A DNA stretch of 64,000 nt from Lunularia cruciata. Its lineage: Eukaryota > Streptophyta > Marchantiopsida > Lunulariales > Lunulariaceae. The stretch spans positions 51,227,473 through 51,291,472 of the forward strand of contig OX419758.1 of the NCBI GenBank assembly GCA_948567375.1, read 5' to 3'. Every line of letters begins with the position of its first letter. Positions within the stretch are counted from its first letter, which is position 1. Under the pieces are notes generated by a model. The model did no database searches. It saw only the letters and a list, made by a program, of their open reading frames with translations, and had not been told where the DNA came from. Shown here in pieces: positions 36,248-46,453 of this stretch. The position numbers and the translations under genes are program-made.

Positions 36248-37285
36248 TTGTTAAGAAACTTCTTCAATGCTTCTAGAAAATGCTTCTAACCTCCTTTTAG
36301 TTGTATTTAGTTTTGTTATACTTAGCTTCTACTAACTTGATATTGTTACACTATAGGAGTGGTTTGTTTAGGGTACAAGTTGCAAGAGATAGATCTAGCT
36401 ACAAGATACTATAAATCCACTTAATTATGATGGTATATGATCTTGGGTCAAGTTGGAGAGTATAGTAGAGCAATATAAGGACTACCTCTTTGTCTAATCT
36501 AATTTCATTGATGAGACTATTTCTTCCTTACATTTACTATATCCTTTAGCAAGTGAGGAGTATCAACTTAAGGAGATATTATATCTTGATAGATCACTTT
36601 TTTCACATGCATTGTGCATAGCTTCTTAGCTCTTCTCAAAAGGCTTGGTCTATGAGCATCTTAAAGATCTATTCCAAGCAAATAATCCCTTTATAGTTTG
36701 ATAGAGTTATTCCAAATGGCTACAATAATAGAAGGAAGAGAGACTTCTGTATCTATAAGTCAAGTGTCATATGTTAGGTGCTAGTCAACTTCTTAGGATA
36801 GAGAAGGACACAAAAAACATTAGAACAATTGCTATTAAGGAGGTCTTTTTACATCTTGTTAATTATACCATTGTACTTTCACATCATTCTCACTTCCAGT
36901 AGTACCTTAATCCATATCAATTTGGAATTACTACATGGATAGGTTGTGAGAGAATATCTCTAGACATCATAGCACTCCTAAATATCTACTAAAATTGGGT
37001 TGTTCTACAAGTGGATGCAAGAATACTTTTAATAACATCTCATGTACATCCATCTTTAAAGAACTTACGGAGGCTAGTGGATCCTTGATGAGTCTTATTC
37101 CTTTTGTGTGTTCCTTCTATAGTTCTTATTCTCTTTAATGTCAATATTGTAATAATATGGAGTTTAGCAATGAAGTTAGTTTGGGCTAACAAAGTGCAAC
37201 TAGGCCAAATTAGCCTACAATATTCTAGAAGTATCTAAGAAGCTTTCCGGCTAGCTTAGCTTGCACCCTAAGTAGGTAGCTTTTA

Positions 37286-37355
37286 GAAGCTTCTAACTTG
37301 CTTAGCTTGCACACCAAGTAAGTGACTTCTAGAAGGAAGCTTCTTGAGAAGCTTC
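37286..37355 (+). promoter_or_regulatory. heat-shock elements in LTR B2
   Basis: TTCtaGAA at 37327-37334, GAAgcTTC at 37336-37343 and GAAgcTTC at 37348-37355, plus GAAgcTTC at 37286-37293. The last ends 21 bases before the TATA box, the layout of heat-shock promoters. Here the pairs are not in one continuous three-unit array. Confidence 0.55.
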
Positions 37356-37376
37356 TCAAGAGCCTTGAATGCTCCC

Positions 37377-37384
37377 TATAAATA
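37377..37384 (+). promoter_or_regulatory. TATA box of LTR B2
   Basis: TATAAATA, about 110 bases before the LTR end. Confidence 0.65.
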
Positions 37385-37487
37385 CCAAAACCAAAGCTCA
37401 TGCTAGGCATTTGGAGTTTCCCACAGTCAAGTATCCCCATGTGATCATCCATTCTCCTATTTCTCTCCTTGACCTTGATCTTTTACA

Positions 37488-37500
37488 TTGGTATTAGAGC
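37488..37500 (+). other. primer-binding site of B2 (initiator tRNA-Met type)
   Basis: TTGGTATTAGAGC, a one-base variant of the standard site. Confidence 0.85.
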
Positions 37501-39808
37501 AAGAATTGGATGGATGGAATTTATGGACCACCAAATCCATTTCCACCAAACCATTGGGATTTTTGCATCTAAGTACTACCCAAGCATTATTTCACATAGT
37601 TCATCACCTCATGCTTTGGGTTGGATTTTTTGAATATAATCACCTTGTTCAAGGAACCCTTGGTACTTCTGATTGTAGCTTATGGAGAATGATGGATATG
37701 TTGCATCTATGTGTTAATAAATTTAGATAGATTGTGGTTATGCAATGACAAATTGAGCACCTTTTATTGGATTATTGGATTACAAGATGAACAAGATCAT
37801 AGATGACAAGAGCATGTAGAGAGAGTACCAGTTTGAGAAGGAGAAGATCAAATCCAATTTTCAAAACCCAAGGTTTTTGAAGGCAAGAATCTCCCGGGTA
37901 CAATGGAGAATTTTGTGTTTGACTGTGAATGTTATTTTGAAGCTACCAATCTTCAAGATGAACAAAAATAGACTCTCTTGGCTTTTAGCTAATTGGATGG
38001 AGTAGCAAAGTTATGGTGATGATTCTGAGTAGAGCAAGCTGAACAGCAAATTGTTGCACCAATCTTGACATGAGCAGAATTCAAGAGTGCAATAATTGGT
38101 CAATTCTAAGCTATAAATGCCACACAAGCTACACAAGATAGTTTGGCAAAATTGAAGTAGATTGGCTATGTAAGAAGTTACATCATGCAATTCCAAAACA
38201 TCATGCTCTAGATCAATTTTTGAGGGGCCTGAAGTCACAAACCAAACTAGAGGTAACTATGCAAGAGCCACAACACTTGGAGGAAGCCATATGGTTGGCC
38301 AAATGCTTTGATTCCTTGGTTGCAACAACTTGGTCTTGACCTCAACCTCCATAGAACCTAATACACTACACATGGGTGGAGGAGCCTACACCAATGGAGA
38401 TTGATGCCATTCAATGGAGACAACTTGGCACTACAGATAGAGAAAAACTATGACAAATGGTAGTTGTTTCTATTGTTGCCAAATTAGGCATCGCATTGCT
38501 AAATATCTGCTCAAGAACGGGTGACCTTGACAAGTCACCCAAATGGAGTTTGTGGAGTAGAATGATCAAGGAAATGAGGAATCCAATAGGAGATTTCAAC
38601 CCACCTATTGGGAACTTGATTAGTTCCAATAGGATCAAAGGCTTGACCTATGCAAGTTTGCTTCACTTGCAAGGTATGATATTTGGTCATGGTTGTAGAA
38701 TTTTGGTTGATTTTAGAAGTTTAGAAAATTGTTTGTCCATGCAATTAGTAAAGGAACTACATATTCCTATCAAGTTAGTAATTGGAGTAGATTGGTGATG
38801 GTGGATGGTAGAAAAGGTTATGCATTCCGTAACTTGTATCTTGTTACCTTCAAGATTTGGAAAAAATATTTGGAGTGTATGAGGTTTGTAGTGGCACATC
38901 TGCACTATGATATCATTCTAGGTCTACCTTAGCTTGAACATCATAAGGTTCAATTTGATTAGAACCAATAAAAAATTCAAGTACAACACCAAGGTAGAAA
39001 TTTCCAATTAGGTTGTTTGGTACCTCTAAGTAAGACACCTAAGAATAGTCAGTTTGATGATAGGAAGTTTGTCAAGAAGGAAGCCATAGAGCAAGCTTTG
39101 GAGGAAGATAAGTCTATTTTTGTAGTGTGGATCAAGCCAATTGTGCACAGAGGATCTAAGGAGGATCAAAAACCTCACCAAGCAATGGTTGATCAAATAG
39201 TCCAAGAGGTTTCAGATGTATTTCTGAATGATATGCCAAAAAGATTACCCTCTGATCATGGTATGCCCTTCAAGATTGAGTTATTGCCAAGGAGTACTCT
39301 AGTACTCAAGTAGACCAATCTATTGGCTCTTAGCAAAGGAGTTGGAGGAGTTGCAAATAACTCTTATGGAGTTGTTGGAGAAGGATTTCATATGACATAG
39401 TACATCTCCTTAGGGAGCACCGGTACTACTTGTTCCTAAGAAGGATGGAGGACTTTGTTTTTGTATTTATTACCGTGTGCTCAATTAAAGAATAGTGAAG
39501 AATGCATATCCCTTGCCTCAAATTGATGACTTGCTTGATCAATTGAGGTGAGCACAATACTTCTCCAAGTTAGATCTTTGTAGCGGCTATTGGTAAATCC
39601 CTATTGATAGGGAGGATGTGCAAAAGACTACCTTTGCACAAGGTATGGGAATTTTGAATGGAGAGTTCTACCTTTTTGGCTTGCTAATGCTCCAATAGTC
39701 TTCATGGATCAAATGCATAGAGTGTTGGATAGACTGTTGGATTGATACATGGTAGTTTTCTTGGATGAGATTTTAATCTATAGCAAGATAGAGGTAGAAC
39801 ATCCAAAT
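37501..39808 (+). pseudogene. gypsy B2 gag, protease and reverse transcriptase remnants
   Basis: Order on the plus strand: gag from about 37510 with a damaged zinc knuckle near 38455-38510 (CFYCCQIRHRIAKY, last Cys lost), protease near 38690-38960 (ILVDFGS..., then DIILGLP.LEHHKVQFD), a linker frame 39017-39313 (QEVSDVFLNDMPKRLPSDH), and reverse transcriptase near 39490-39790 (VKNAYPLPQIDDLLDQL, YFSKLDLCSGYW, REDVQKTTFAQ, then a weak MVVFLDEILIYSK-like active site). It breaks off at 39808 where LTR element C starts; RNase H and integrase are missing. Confidence 0.75.
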
Positions 39809-40072
39809 TGTTAGGTTTTACTCTTATGCCTTAGGGTTATGCTAGATTCAGGATAACTGACTCGCAGGTGGAGAGGAAGAATGAATTGAGAGAAGGTATG
39901 AGAGACGGGACCGGAATATGAAGAAGAGCTTAAGTAAGCAAAGAATGTTATGGTTGCTTCCCATGGACGTAGCCTCACATTGAGGTGAACCACGTACCTT
40001 CTATGTAATGTATGAATTAAAGAGCCATATGCTTGGTGTGAGGATGCTTTGTCTCTCCTCTGATTATAAACA
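39809..40072 (+). repeat. LTR of an unclassified element (family C), 264 bp
   Basis: It starts TGTTAGG and ends ATAAACA. A base later a primer site (TTGGTATTAGAGCC) follows, so this is a 5' LTR. It cuts gypsy B2. No matching 3' LTR was found in the window. Confidence 0.7.
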
Positions 40073-40307
40073 ATTGGTATTAGAGCCAAGTTCATACAAG
40101 ATATTTTTTAGTTCCTTGGAGGTTGTGGAGAGATTGACGGGGTGCCAAGGCAACAAGAGAAAATCTGTCTCCACATTTGAGTGCAATTGGCAAGGAAGAG
40201 TCAAGAGCAAGACTGGCCATTGTATTGGCAGTTCTTTACCATTATGATGGGTTTGGTACAGATTGGTTTGATGTAAATCTGCTCAGTTACATCATGTTGT
40301 CTGGACT
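40073..40307 (+). mobile_element. internal start of element C
   Basis: The primer site TTGGTATTAGAGCC is at 40074-40087, followed by about 220 bases until gypsy A1 interrupts it. The sequence resumes at about 56624. A frame reads RARLAIVLAVLYHYDGFGTD then WFDVNLLSYIM before the break. Not identified. Confidence 0.5.
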
Positions 40308-40994
40308 GTGAGCCGGCCTGTCTCTCACTTAGGATGAATCTCTGATGGCTATTATGGTAGCACATCATGGACTAAGAAGGCAAGAAACCGCAACTCCATC
40401 ATACTCCTCCAAGGCTAACACTACAAGACTCAAGACATTGCTCACTAGAGAACTAAATGAGAGAGAGATAGTTGCAAATAAAAGGATGATGAGTACCCCC
40501 TCACCACTTCTTTATATACTTGTGAAATAGTTATGCACTAAAGTTACTGTTTACCATAGTATCTCAAGTTACTAGGCAAAAATTCAAGTAGAGTCAAAAA
40601 GTATAAAGGAATATCTATCTACATGGGCATATTCTACTAAGCATGTGATCTTATCTTGACCCAACCACTAAGTCAAGGATTTCTTTACATGGGCTATCCT
40701 TGGACTATAGAAGAATCCAAAACAAAAATGCTTGCATGCCTAAGAGTTCTCAACTCTTTCCTCAAAGCCAAACACCTAGGAATAATACCAAGTCAACACA
40801 CTAGAATCCAAAATAGTGGTGTGCATCTTTTCCACTTCCTCTAAAGTAAGGTCCCCTTTTTCTTAGATATGACTAACTTTAGCCAATCATGGTAATGCAG
40901 AACCATCCTTTATCTTTATAAATGATATGTCTCAAGTACTTGTTATACTAACTAAATATCACAATATCACACACATGCACAAATGAATGTTACA
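40308..40994 (-). repeat. 3' LTR of A1
   Basis: In sense it starts TGTAACATTC and ends GGCTCAC. It resembles the A2 LTRs throughout. Confidence 0.9.
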
Positions 40995-43900
40995 TTTATC
41001 CCGGACTAAGTTTTCACTTTGTCCTCAAAATGAAGGTCTCCCTACCTTCTATGATACATCTTCAACTTATCATGGTTAATCATATCAAAGTGTCTTCCTC
41101 CCAACTCCTTGAGATCATAGGTGTAATTGCCCCACACCTTCTCCACTATGAAAGGTCCAAAGATCTTAGGCAAAAACTTCTTTTGCACTCTCTTGAATCA
41201 AATGGAATCAAACAACATTACTAAATCACCTTCTTTGAAAAGCTTCACCTTCTTCTTGCCTTTCTTCTTGTCATAGCTCTCCTTTTGTTTCCTTTGGGCT
41301 TGCTCCACTAGAACAATAGCAATTGCTCTTGCCTCTTCCAACTCCTCTTGCCTCTTCCAACTCCATGAGTTGATCCTTCTTTGACTTCTCTGCATCACCT
41401 CCTTGTGCTTTCTTCAATCTCATATGAATGCTTTGGAAGGTAGGAAGATCAAATGGAATAGGTAAGGTAGACTCAATACCATATACTAATTGAAATAGAG
41501 AATATCCAATGGAAGTCTTCATGGTTGTCCTATACTCCCACAAAACTGCATGAATCCTCTTGTCCCAATGATGTTTAGCCTCCTCCATTTCTGCATCTTT
41601 GGCCAACATCATGCATAAGGTCTAATTGGTTCTCTTTGCTAAGCCATTGGTATTTGACTTATAGGATGTAGTTACTCTATGTGTCATAGAGAAATGTTGT
41701 AGTATGGTTGTAGTGATGTTTCCTGTAAACTCTCTTCCTCTATCAAAAACCAACTCCAAAGGGCATCCAAACCTAGTCATAATGTTTTCATAAAGAAATC
41801 TACCCACTTCATCTTCATTCTTGTCCCTCAATGGTCTAGCCCCAACCCACTTGGTGAGGTAATCAGTAACTACCACAATGTACCAATTGTTCCTTGGGGT
41901 TCTATTGAGAGAACCTACAAAATCAACTTCCTACTTCTCAAAAGGTCATAGCAATAAAATTGATCTAAGTGGTGGAGTGGATGTAGACTTTCTAGCAAAA
42001 CCTTAACAAACATGACAAGTTTTGCAATAATCAAGACAATCCTTGAAAATCCCTCTCCAATGGTAACCTGCATCTAGAATCTTGAAAGTAGTCACCTTTC
42101 TTGCAAAGTGTCCTCCACACACTAAACCTTCATGAAATGCCTTTATGAGTAGGATAGACTCTTCCTTACCCATTTCTCTTCAAAGTAGACCATCTGATCC
42201 TTGGTGAAAAAGAATATCCTCCACCACTGTATAAGGTCTAGATCTTGCTACAAGGGCCTTCCTCTCCCTAGCATGCATCCCTTCTGGATAGTTTCCTCTT
42301 GTCACAAAATCCACAATCTCCTTGTACTCCATTGGAACCTCTTGAGTGACTGAGATTGCCATGAGCTCCTCATCTAGGAATCATCCACTAGCTCATCTCT
42401 ATAATGATCATAGGCCCTAGATAACAAACCTGCATTTGCATATTTCTTCCCTAGCCTATCCTCAATGGTGTAGTCATACTTAGACAGAAGTATCATCCAT
42501 CTTGCTAGTCTCCCTTCTACATTAGGCTTGTTGAAGATGTACTTCAAAGCCTTGTGATCCGTGAGAATGGTGGCCTTCCTTCCAATCAAGTAGTGTCTAA
42601 ACTCCTTGAGACCAAAGATAATTGCCAACCCTTCTCTCTATTTGAAAGAATAGTTCTTTTCTGTTGAAACCATCTGCCTACTAGCATAAGCTATTGGATG
42701 ATCATGCACATCTTGGTCTAATTGACTAAGAGTGCATCCTATGGCAACATTGGAAGCATTAGTGTAGAGGATGAAAGGCTTACTCCAATCAGGTTTAGCA
42801 AGAATTGGAGCTACAACAAGGGATTACTTGAGTTCCTCAAAAGCTTTAAGAGCCTCCTTGTCTTCCAAAATCACCATTTAATCTACACTCTTCTTCATGT
42901 AGATGGTCAATACATAAGCCTTGTTGGCTTATGTAGATGAATGAGAAGATGAACCTCCTAAGTACCTAACCATCCCCAAGAATTGGCATAACTTTTTCAA
43001 GCTTGAAGGGAATGGAAAGTTTGAGATTTTCCTCCACCTTCTCAAGATCAACTGCTATTCCATCCTTGGAGATGATATGTCCCAAAAGTAAACCTTCTTC
43101 ACATCCAAAAATGCAATTCTCTAGGTTGAGTGATGCATTTACCTCATCCAAGCATTGCAAGACCTTGATTAGGTGCTCAAAGTGCTCTTCCTTGCTCCCA
43201 TAGACACAAAAGTCATCAATGAAGTCTCTCACAAATATCCCAATGAAAGGTTCAAATACCTTGTTCATGAATCATTGGAATGTGGCTGGAGCATTGCAAA
43301 GCCCAAAAGGCATGACCTTGAAAGCATAAGTTCTCCAAGGTGTAGTGAATGTGATGAGTTGTTGATACTTTGGTGCAATCTTGATTTGGTTATACGCACT
43401 ATAACCATCTCCAAAACTATACCTCTCATGACCTGCAACCTCCTCCAAGATCTCATCAATGAATGACAAAGAGTAATAGTCCTTCTAGTAACAACATTAA
43501 GCTTCTTGTAATCCACACATACCCAACGCTTGCCATACTTTTTCTTCACAATCACAATGGGAGACATTCATTCCAAATTGTCCACCTTAAAGATAAATCC
43601 GGCTTCCTTGAGCTTATCAATCTCCTCTTTCACCACCAAAGATATTGGTGGGCTAATGCAATGTTGCTTTTGCCGGATTGGTCTTGCATGTGACTCCACC
43701 TCAATCTTGTGCTCCTCCAAGGTGACTTCCTTTAGATCCTTGTAACTAAAAGCAAATACATGGATGAACTTGAAGAAAATCTCCTCAAATCTCACCTTCT
43801 CCTCCTTGGTAACATTTGGACCATACTTGAGAGTAGATAACCTCCTTTCTATTTCCTCAAGCGTCAATGGTGATTTATCTAGGTCCTTCAACCTCTATCT

Positions 43901-44187
43901 TAGGTGCAAAATTCCTAGCACACAAGGGATACACATCTAAATCAGATTCAGATTCATCCTCCTCCGTGGAAGTCTACTCTTTTATGATTGTGTCCACACT
44001 TGAAGCTCCTCCTTCAAAATCTGATTCACAATAATCATAAGATGGTGTATCTAAATGTGAATTTTTGGTGGTGTTAGTCATAGGAACTATGACTCTATGG
44101 TTTGATGGCCCAATCCTCAAGTACCCTTTGTGCCATCTATCAATTGTGTGTGTTGCTCTCAACCATGGCCTCCCAAGAAGTTAGTCT
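40995..44187 (-). pseudogene. A1 protease end, reverse transcriptase, RNase H and integrase remnant
   Basis: Reading leftward: linker 43568-43891 (DKSPLTLEEIERRLSTLKYG), RT with KKLNVVTRR, RYSFGDGYSAYNQIKIAP, VMPFGLCNAPATFQ and FIDDFCVYGSKEEHFEHL (42966-43470), RNase H near 42374-42700 (FRHYLIGRKATILTDHKALK), integrase 41622-42180 (VVVTDYLTKWVGARPL, LELVFDRGREFTGN), and a C-terminal part 41271-41612. Stops and shifts split it. At 41198-41200 it shares the late TGA with A2. The 44183-44187 bases are the target duplication. Confidence 0.85.
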
Positions 44188-44877
44188 TGTAACACCCATT
44201 TGTGCATGTGTGTGGTATTGTGATATTTAGCTTGGTATTACAAGTACTTAAGAGATATTATTTATATAGAGATAAAGGATGGTTCCATATTAGTCATGGT
44301 TAGCTAAAGTTAGTCATAGCTAAGATAGAGGGGACTTTACTTTAGAGGAAGTAGAAAAGATGAGCACCACTATTTTGGATTTTAGTGTGTTGACTTGGTA
44401 TTATTCCTAGGTGTTTGGCTTTGAGGAAAGAGTTGAGAACTCTTGGGCCCGCAAGCCTTTTTGTTTTGGATTCTTCTTTAGTCCAAGGATAGCCCATGTG
44501 AAGGAATCCTTGACTTAGTGGTTGGGTCAAGATAAGACCACATGCTTAGGGGAATATGCCCATGTGAATGGATATTCCTTTCTACTTTTTGACTTTACTC
44601 AACTTTTAGTCTAGTAACTTGAGTTACTATGGTAATTAGTAACTTTGGTACATAACTATTTCACAAGTATATAAACAAGGGGTGAGGAGGTACTCATCAT
44701 CCTTTCATTTGCAACAATCTCTCTCTCATTGAGTTCTCTAGTGAACAATGTCTTGAGTCTTGGAGTGTTAGCCTTGGAAGAATATGATGGAGTTTGGGTT
44801 CCTTGCCTTCTTTGTCCATGTGCACTACCATAATAGCTATCAGAGGTTCATCCTGAGTGAGAGACAAGCCGGCTCAC
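44188..44877 (+). repeat. 5' LTR of A2 (690 bp)
   Basis: It begins TGTAACACCC and ends GGCTCAC, immediately before the primer-site region. Confidence 0.95.
44668..44675 (+). promoter_or_regulatory. TATA box of A2 LTR
   Basis: TATATAAA, followed by ACAAGGGG; the sequence is kept in the other family-A LTRs (for example TATATAAAGAAGG in A3). Confidence 0.6.
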
Positions 44878-44882
44878 ATTTT

Positions 44883-44899
44883 TGGTTCCGTTGCCGGGA
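44883..44899 (+). other. primer-binding site of A2
   Basis: TGGTTCCGTTGCCGGGA, five bases after the LTR. It is close to the TGGCGCCGTTGCCGGGG site (tRNA-Asp type) of Athila/Tat elements. A1 has the related site at 55916-55932 on the minus strand. Confidence 0.7.
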
Positions 44900-46217
44900 C
44901 CTCTCTAGAAGGCAAGATAATATTCCGTGTTCAATTCTACATTAGGCAGAAGGAGGCTATGAGAGCTCACTTGGAGAGAACATTAGGAGAGGAGAGGGCT
45001 GGACTTATGTTAGAGAACCAAGATCCATTTTTATACCCTGTAGTTCATTATGATGTCTTTGAGGTGATTTTGTACATCTGTACACATGAGAGGAATTGGA
45101 GAGATTGTGTGAGGTGGATTGCGGATTTTGGCGATTAAGGTGATTTTGGGCAAAATCTCAAGTTTGAGATCTGGACTTGAAATTTCTACACATGATAGCT
45201 TGGGTGATCTTTTAATTAGTGCAATTGAAATTATTATGAGAGATACTATGCGCACTGGGCTAGAATTTTTGAAAGTTGATAGGGTAAAGTGCCCCCGCAA
45301 CTGCATGCTCTCTGGAAAATTGTACAGAGTCTGCCATTTCTTCCATTTTCAGTGAATTTTCTTGAAAATTTCCAAGAAAATTCAGTGCATTGTATTCTAC
45401 TTGCTGCCACAAAAATTAGAGAGAGATCGTTTTTGCACAGGGCGTTATGAGTTTTTGAAGTGAGGGGGGTGGTTTTCAGACCAAATCTGAAATATGTGTG
45501 CTGAATAGAAAGGTGTCTAGGCCAAATGGCTTGATGAAAAGATCTGAAATTTTGCAAGGAGGGACGCCCTAAACTTGTGATCAAGTGGAAAAAATTCAAA
45601 GGACTGTGACATACTGGTTGGGAGATTTGAGTGACATTGTGAGGAAGGGTCAATTCTGCAAAGTGGAGATCTCATGCATGAGGAGTTTGAGATCAACAAA
45701 AAGCATATTTGAGTGTTTTCATCATGGTAACATGGAGTGTCATCAAGAGTGGAAATTGAGATTATGCAAGGTTCCCCAAGGGTTTGAGGTGATTGTAGGG
45801 GTGGATTTGAGGAAAAGAGAGTTTACAATAGAATTTGAAGAGAGTGTTGAGAGGATCCAAAAACCTACACCACTTGGAGGAAAGAGTGAGTCTAAGTGCT
45901 TTCTATGTGGAGAGAAGGGACATAAGGCAAGTTCATGTCCATAGACCTTTGAGAGCAAGAAATTGAGGGAAAGGAGAGGCTTACTTGACTTGGGTTTGCA
46001 TGTTGGACCTTCTTCACCAAGATTAGGAGGGAGAAGATCTAAAACCAAGGAGTTGTGTGAGGTTTGTGGAGTGAAAGGACTTCCAAAAGGACATCCAAAA
46101 GGACATGAGTGTAGTAGAGTAAAAGCACTTTTGAAGACTTTGGTGAAGGATCTTGGAGAGAGTCTTAGTACAGCTACAGAAATACTACCACCTTCATCAG
46201 CTAGTTCTCAAGATTAG
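44900..46217 (+). pseudogene. A2 accessory ORF1 upstream of gag, with zinc knuckle
   Basis: Pieces in three frames: 44857-45138 (EAMRAHLERTLGEERAGLM, HYDVFEVILYICTHERNWRD), 45119-45355 (GLEISTHDSLGDLLISAIEI), and 45585-46217 broken by one stop at 45942 (FCKVEISCMRSLRSTKSIF, GFEVIVGVDLRKREFTIEFE, zinc knuckle CFLCGEKGHKASSC at about 45897-45938, then CEVCGVKGLPKGHPKGHEC at about 46057-46113, and an end PPSSASSQD). A1 has the same ORF (53939-54919), so it belongs to the family. An extra ORF before gag is known from Ogre/Tat elements; whether this one is related is not shown. Confidence 0.7.
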
Positions 46218-46453
46218 TGATGGAGATAATCTTTCAACTTATGGATAAACTATCCATGAGGGTTGGATTAATATGCACTCTAGGATTTGATGTTGCTATA
46301 GAAATCTTGGATCAACCTGAACCTTTTGTGTTCCCTAGGGTGGATTACTCTCAAATGGTGTTAGTGATGTATATACTCCATTAGTTATAGAGTGAGAGAA
46401 AAGAAAAGAGGAAAAGAAAAATTGAGAGAAAAGAAAGATAGTGAGAGGTTAAG

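Larger units (their letters stand above)
35990..36350 (-). repeat. solo LTR of family B (B3), 361 bp
   Basis: In sense orientation it starts TGTAAC (36350) and ends ATTACA (35990). It shares the start, the repeats and the TATA region of B1 and B2. The flanks are CTACA (35985-35989) and CTATA (36351-36355), a 5-bp target duplication with one mismatch. It lies within ZF-RT copy 3. Confidence 0.8.
35000..37147 (+). mobile_element. ZF-RT element copy 3
   Basis: It follows copy 2 in order: start block near 35140, zinc finger at 35512-35572 (CLVCHKLFTLKG, stop, KNHVRKPH; both His kept), the middle block near 36480-36620, and the first RT motif near 37010-37050. It stops at about 37147 where gypsy B2 begins. 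Solo LTR B3 interrupts it at 35990-36350. Stops are frequent. Confidence 0.7.
37148..37487 (+). repeat. 5' LTR of gypsy B2 (340 bp)
   Basis: It starts TGTAATAATATGG and ends TTTTACA directly before the primer site. It shares AGGCCAAATTAGCC and the AAGCTTCT repeats with B1 and B3 but has one repeat unit fewer than B1. Confidence 0.85.
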
